Positions 46,074 through 50,334 of a stretch of DNA of 50,334 nucleotides are shown piece by piece (position 1 is the stretch's first letter; every line of letters begins with the position of its first letter). This stretch comes from Branchiostoma floridae. Taxonomy: Eukaryota; Chordata; Leptocardii; Amphioxiformes; Branchiostomatidae. The DNA is taken from NCBI RefSeq assembly GCF_000003815.2, contig NC_049980.1:34551631-34601964 (forward strand). The letters run 5' to 3'. The notes beneath the pieces were generated by a model. That model searched no databases, was not told the DNA's origin, and saw only the letters and a program-made list of their open reading frames with translations. A program made the position numbers and the translations under genes.

Positions 46074-47319
46074 GTGGGTTCATCACTCGCACTTTCTAAG
46101 ACATACATTACTTTCTCTATTCTGAAATAATCTGTTCTAGCATTTGAGGAATATTGTGTTATTTGGCAGATTGAAATGTCTGCAATGTTAAGACTGTTTT
46201 AATTCATTACTTTCACTTTCTAAGACATACATTACTTTCTCTTTCATCTCCATTCTGAAATAATCTATTTATTTTAGCATTAATTTTGGTGAATTGTGTT
46301 ATTTGGCAAATGAAAATGTCTGCAGTGTGTTGATACTTCTTAGGCATCGAATAAAGAATTTCTGCTTCAACAAAGGCCACAATGTTTCAACTTCAAGGCC
46401 ACATTATTTCATTACTTTCTCTTTGTTTAAAATGTGCAATTTTGGCTATCAGAAAATTGTCCCATTTGGCAGATTGTAAAATATGCTAGACCAACAATAT
46501 TCGTTAGAATATGTATCATGCTTCATATAATTGACAAAGGATAAATTTACTCAAAGATTTCTGCTGTAGCTATTGTTTGATCTTCACTTACTAATAGGAG
46601 TTTTGTATATACATATATATAGCATATTGGGTCATGTATAGCATGTTGATGATGTCTTCCTTTTATTGGAAGATTCTACATATACCATTGCCTCGGGCTG
46701 TGTACAGCCTTTTAATCTCCGTCTCAGCCATGTTGCCATCCGTCCTGGAATAGTTACTGTAGCAAATCCTAGATATCCCTCCAAGACCCAGTCCAGTTCA
46801 GCGTCTTGGTTAATGTCTAACTTCTTAAGTACAAAATATAATCAGAAGTCATTATGCTTCAGGAAGTTCTGTTTTCTGCAATATTCAAAGACATTTAGCT
46901 TGTGTGTGTTTTTTTAGCTTGCAAATTCATAAGTTAAATGCTATGATATTTTTCCGTAGTCTCAATTTTTTTCTGCTAATTGTTTCGTGTAGATGGGTAT
47001 TTCATGTTAATCAAATGTCTTCATTAAATGACACATTTCTGCTACAGGTAGTGTCCAAATGCATGCAATATTCCAGGTTTTCAGACCAGAACCTTGCGGT
47101 GCGCATCAACATCCCAAAACTGTCGCTTGCTTGTCAATGAAAAACTATCAATTTCTGATCCGCATTCTAAATTCCAAATCTAAATTTGCAATAATTCAAC
47201 ATAAGTTGTATGTTTTATTTGAACAAAAAAAACCAGATGAGTTGAAAATCCAGAAAGCCAAAACCAACCTGGCGTTGCCGACATTTGTACCTTTTAGCAT
47301 TGATCCCTGTAAACCCTCC

Positions 47320-48265
47320 AGAGTGTTTATTGCCAAGGTCTGTCATAAACCCACATTACCAGTAAATGTACCTTACCTTAGTAAATGTCACCTTAGTTTA
47401 ATGGTGTCCTATCAACAACAAGCTGAATTCTCCAGAGCATTTTACACCATGGTTTGTCATAATCCCTCATCATCTGTAGATTTCCCTGCTGTCACTTTAC
47501 TTTTACTGGTCTCCTGTGAACAACATACTGAATTCTCCAGAGTATTTCTTGCCATGATTTCTCATAAGTCCACATCATCATTCTTGTATCTAGCTGTTGT
47601 CACCTTACTTTTACTGGTCTCCTGTCATCAACAAGTTGAATTCTCTATAGAATTTCACACCAAGGTTTGTCATAAGCCCTCATCAATTCTGTAGATTTCC
47701 CTGCTGTCACTTTACTTTCACTGGTCTCCTGTGAACAACATGCTGAATTTCCCATAGAATTTCACACCGACGTGTCTCATACCTGTAATTCACTTTGTCT
47801 TCTTGGTACCAAACTTTCATGGTCTGAGAAAATTTAACTTGTTCTCGGAACTAAATGTTCTCGGTGGCAGCAGGTGTGCGTAAAAAAAGTCAGCGATTTA
47901 TTTGTTGTCGGTAATTATAAGTTCATATTATAGTCATCACCGTGAAAGCCGTGAACATAAAAGTGCATTGAAAAAATCAGGATTTACAGTATTATTAAGT
48001 CCACATTATCTGTAGATTTCCCTGTTGCTTTCACTGGTCTCCTGTGAGCAACATGCTGAATTCTCCATAGAATTTCATACCAAGGTTTGTCACAAGCCCA
48101 CATCATCTGTAGATTTCCCTGCTGTCACTTTACTTTTACTGGTCTCCTGTGATCAACATGCTGAATTCTCCATAGCATTTCTCACCAAGGTTGTGTCACC
48201 TGTAGAGTTACTTGCTGCCACCCAATGTACATGTATTACCGGTCTCCTGTGAACAACATTAAAGT
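47320..48265 (+). repeat. 105-bp minisatellite (frame-preserving), interrupted
   Basis: Units of about 105 bp (35 codons), with CTGTAGATTTCCCTGCTGTC, ACTGGTCTCCTGTGAACAAC and TGCTGAATTCTCCA. A 211-codon frame (47059-47694) and a shorter one (48025-48252) run through it. The array is interrupted at about 47770-47998 by a decayed MITE. Frames probably stay open only because the unit is a multiple of three. Confidence 0.85.
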
Positions 48266-48459
48266 GTCAGCATAGATTTGAAGGTCCCTGCATATTCTAG
48301 TCAAGGCTGAAAATTCATGTTTTAACCTGGATGTGCTGTCGTTCTGATATTATGGTGGCAGATAGGTTGTGATTTAAGGAGGAAATTGTGTAGGTTTGGC
48401 CCCCTTGCAGCTTGCTCTGGAACCGCATGGCTCTTTTGTAAAAAACTTACAATGTGAAA

Positions 48460-48722
48460 ATTGGAGCTGTGCAGGTATTTCTGGTGTCTACCTGCACCTA
48501 ACCTGCACTGGTCCATGTACTGGGTTTTATACATAAATGTCATGTAATGTAGGTGTATATGGAGTGTTATTAGCTGCAAAAAATAGCAATGGTTCCTGAA
48601 CAATTTTAGTATGATCCATACTTCCTAAATTCAGAGTGGTGCATATAAAATTTGTCTGGAGTGGTGCAGGTAATGTTACCTGCACCAGTGCAGGTATGCA
48701 GAAAAAAGTATTTCGAGCCCTG
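48460..48722 (-). mobile_element. Retro- or hAT-like repeat fragment sharing an end with 32757
   Basis: The minus strand begins CAGGGCTCGAAATACTTTTT and TGCATACCTGCACTGGTGC, the same as the plus strand from 32758. The other end is not defined. Confidence 0.5.
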
Positions 48723-49344
48723 TAATGTATGCAATCATGACTTTATACATGAGGAGCTAGGATATTAACTTCGTGGATTATAGAAAGAGACCTTGAATAA
48801 TTCACCTGAAGGGAGACTGTCAATTCAGAAATCCTGCCTCATAAGCCGCAGCGATATTGGGTCCAGAAAAGATTCATCAATATCTACATTGTATTTTGAA
48901 AATAGGTCAGATAAAATTGCCCTGTGGCACATCTCAGCCAAGCACGTGGTCCAAGTGATATGCAAAATTTATGTTGCTTTCTTCCAGTTTATACATGGTA
49001 TATTGTCATCTGTCATCACTTCTTTGGATACTTTAACACTTGTTATAATTTTGTCTTGAAATTTGATTGTGTTGTTTTAACATTACACAGAGTTGTGTTG
49101 ACAGAGTATATAATAGCAGAGACATGGCATCAACTTAACATGACTACATGACATTGTCATATTGTGGATCTTTGACCAGACCTAACTGAGGTCAATGCCA
49201 ACTGCCAGTGATTTTTCATTTTAAACAGTATCAGTGTTGAATGAAGCCTGTTTGGCTCCAGGAGATACCAGAGCACATACAAGTGTCCTGAGAATGCCCT
49301 GTATGTGGACCACTGCCCACAAAAAGTTAACACTTCCTCTTCAG

Positions 49345-49711
49345 GCCATACCAATTTAATTTCTTGGTTCACGGATTTTTTCATAAAAAATATGGAGCGT
49401 GAGGGCGAAATAAAAATAAAAATGAAAATTGTAAAATGGTTGGGGTAAAGGTAACGGCTAATCCAAAACAAAGAAAAAAAGTTTTCAGCTTGAAAAAAGT
49501 ATAAAAACACTATTATTGTACAATAACTGCACCTGTACCCACACTTTAAGGAGCTTATGATATAAAGGCCAATTTGCTACACCAGAAAGTTGGTGAATGG
49601 TTTCATTGTAAATGGTGAAAATTTGCTGAGTGGTAATTTTTATTTTTATTTTTTTTTCCAAAAAATAGGAGCGAGCGAATTCGTGAACCAAGAAATTAAA
49701 TTGATGTGGCC
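49345..49711. mobile_element. Intact MITE (GGCCA-ACCAATTTAATTTC ends)
   Basis: Same family as 39252-40049 but uninterrupted, with ends GGCCATACCAATTTAATTTC and GAAATTAAATTGATGTGGCC. It gives the empty-site sequence that proves the hAT insertion in the other copy. Confidence 0.88.
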
Positions 49712-49979
49712 TCAGTTGATGTACAATCTTCATGTTCATGTACAAATGTATAGCAGTCGTATGTGTGCAAGTCCCCACGTACGCATGCGAATGTGTCAAC
49801 AGAAATAGACGTTCTGCCCGGTACATGCCGCTTTCACTTGCTTGTTTTGAGCTTGTAGTTGAAACTTGATACAGTATTGATGGAGATAAATAGGTGGTTC
49901 TATTTTAGACTTCACTATAATGTTGCGAGGGTCTGCATGGGGAAAGGGGGGTCCTGACAATGCTACACTCATATGTCAC

Positions 49980-50120
49980 AGGGGAGATTGGAATCCAGGG
50001 GGATTCGGAATCCTCCTAGGGGAGATTGGAATTCCAATTTCCCCTAGGGCAGATTGGAATTCCAATCTCTCCTAGGGGAATCTGGAATTCCAATCTCCCC
50101 TAGGAGAGATTGGAATTCTT
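49980..50120. repeat. Palindrome-rich minisatellite
   Basis: Repeats of GGAATTCCAATC and TCTCCCCTAGG in both orientations about every 34 bp, so that GGAATTCC and CCTAGG palindromes alternate. Can fold into several alternative hairpins. Confidence 0.85.
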
Positions 50121-50334
50121 ATGGAGACCATAATGAGTTAGTGACTCAATGTTCTCAACCGTTTTTTTTCAGTTAGCTAAGCTTCATTATTTTTTTGGCA
50201 TCCTTGCTTTTGGCCTTGTTTTTTCTGCCAGCTTCTTTGTGTGAAATTGACTAGATAGAATTTAATTTGTCAAATGATTTAGTCTATCTTCCAAAACAAT
50301 TTAATTCAATCTAATCTGAATTTCTGATAAAATC

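Larger units (their letters stand above)
31923..50334. other. Gene-poor right third of the window
   Basis: Apart from the transposable elements, tandem repeats and weak exon candidates listed, I see no conserved protein-coding exon on either strand between 31.9 kb and the end. The stretches 32000-33600, 38450-39240, 40050-40730, 42940-43740, 46080-47050 and 48725-49340 hold AT-rich sequence in which I see nothing reliable. The region could be intergenic or a long intron of a gene that continues to the right. Confidence 0.5.

Overview
This is a eukaryotic window: multi-exon genes with GT-AG introns, tRNA-derived SINEs, LINE tails, many miniature inverted-repeat elements (MITEs), and runs of N from a draft assembly. 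The best-read gene is a complete UBE2Q whose protein aligns closely with vertebrate UBE2Q1/2. Together with an SRCR-domain gene and the MITE load this suggests an invertebrate chordate, most likely a lancelet (Branchiostoma). The species is an inference; no search was run.

Layout. 1-213 (minus): N-terminus of a type II membrane protein running off the left edge. 2301-14427 (plus): UBE2Q, 13 coding exons, 376 aa, with the catalytic Cys in exon 10. 14428-19690: 3' flank with foldback and tandem repeats. 19690-24372 and 26538-31422: two arms of a large diverged inverted duplication, about 4.7-4.9 kb each, around a 2.2 kb spacer rich in foldback elements. Each arm carries a head-to-head copy of a secreted-protein gene. 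The left copy (minus) has a TATA box, 5' exon, signal peptide, a duplicated 22-residue exon, a terminal exon of eleven octapeptides and a poly(A) signal. The right copy (plus) keeps the signal peptide, carries an SRCR exon, and has a decayed terminal exon. 31423-50334: no recognisable conserved gene; weak exon candidates near 31.85, 41.06 and 46.0 kb, and nested transposable elements, several with clear target-site duplications.

Most unusual observation: in UBE2Q, tandem repeats repeatedly sit across exon-intron boundaries. The 3' splice sites of exons 3, 6, 8 and (degenerate) 13, and the 5' splice site of exon 5, are each copied in tandem into the neighbouring intron together with the adjoining piece of exon. 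The exon 8 acceptor has 18 upstream copies in 52-bp units. Most decoy junctions that could be read lead to an early stop before the catalytic Cys, so splice-site choice could control protein output. A second strong lead is the left-arm gene, a cysteine-free predicted secreted protein of a kind I do not recognise.
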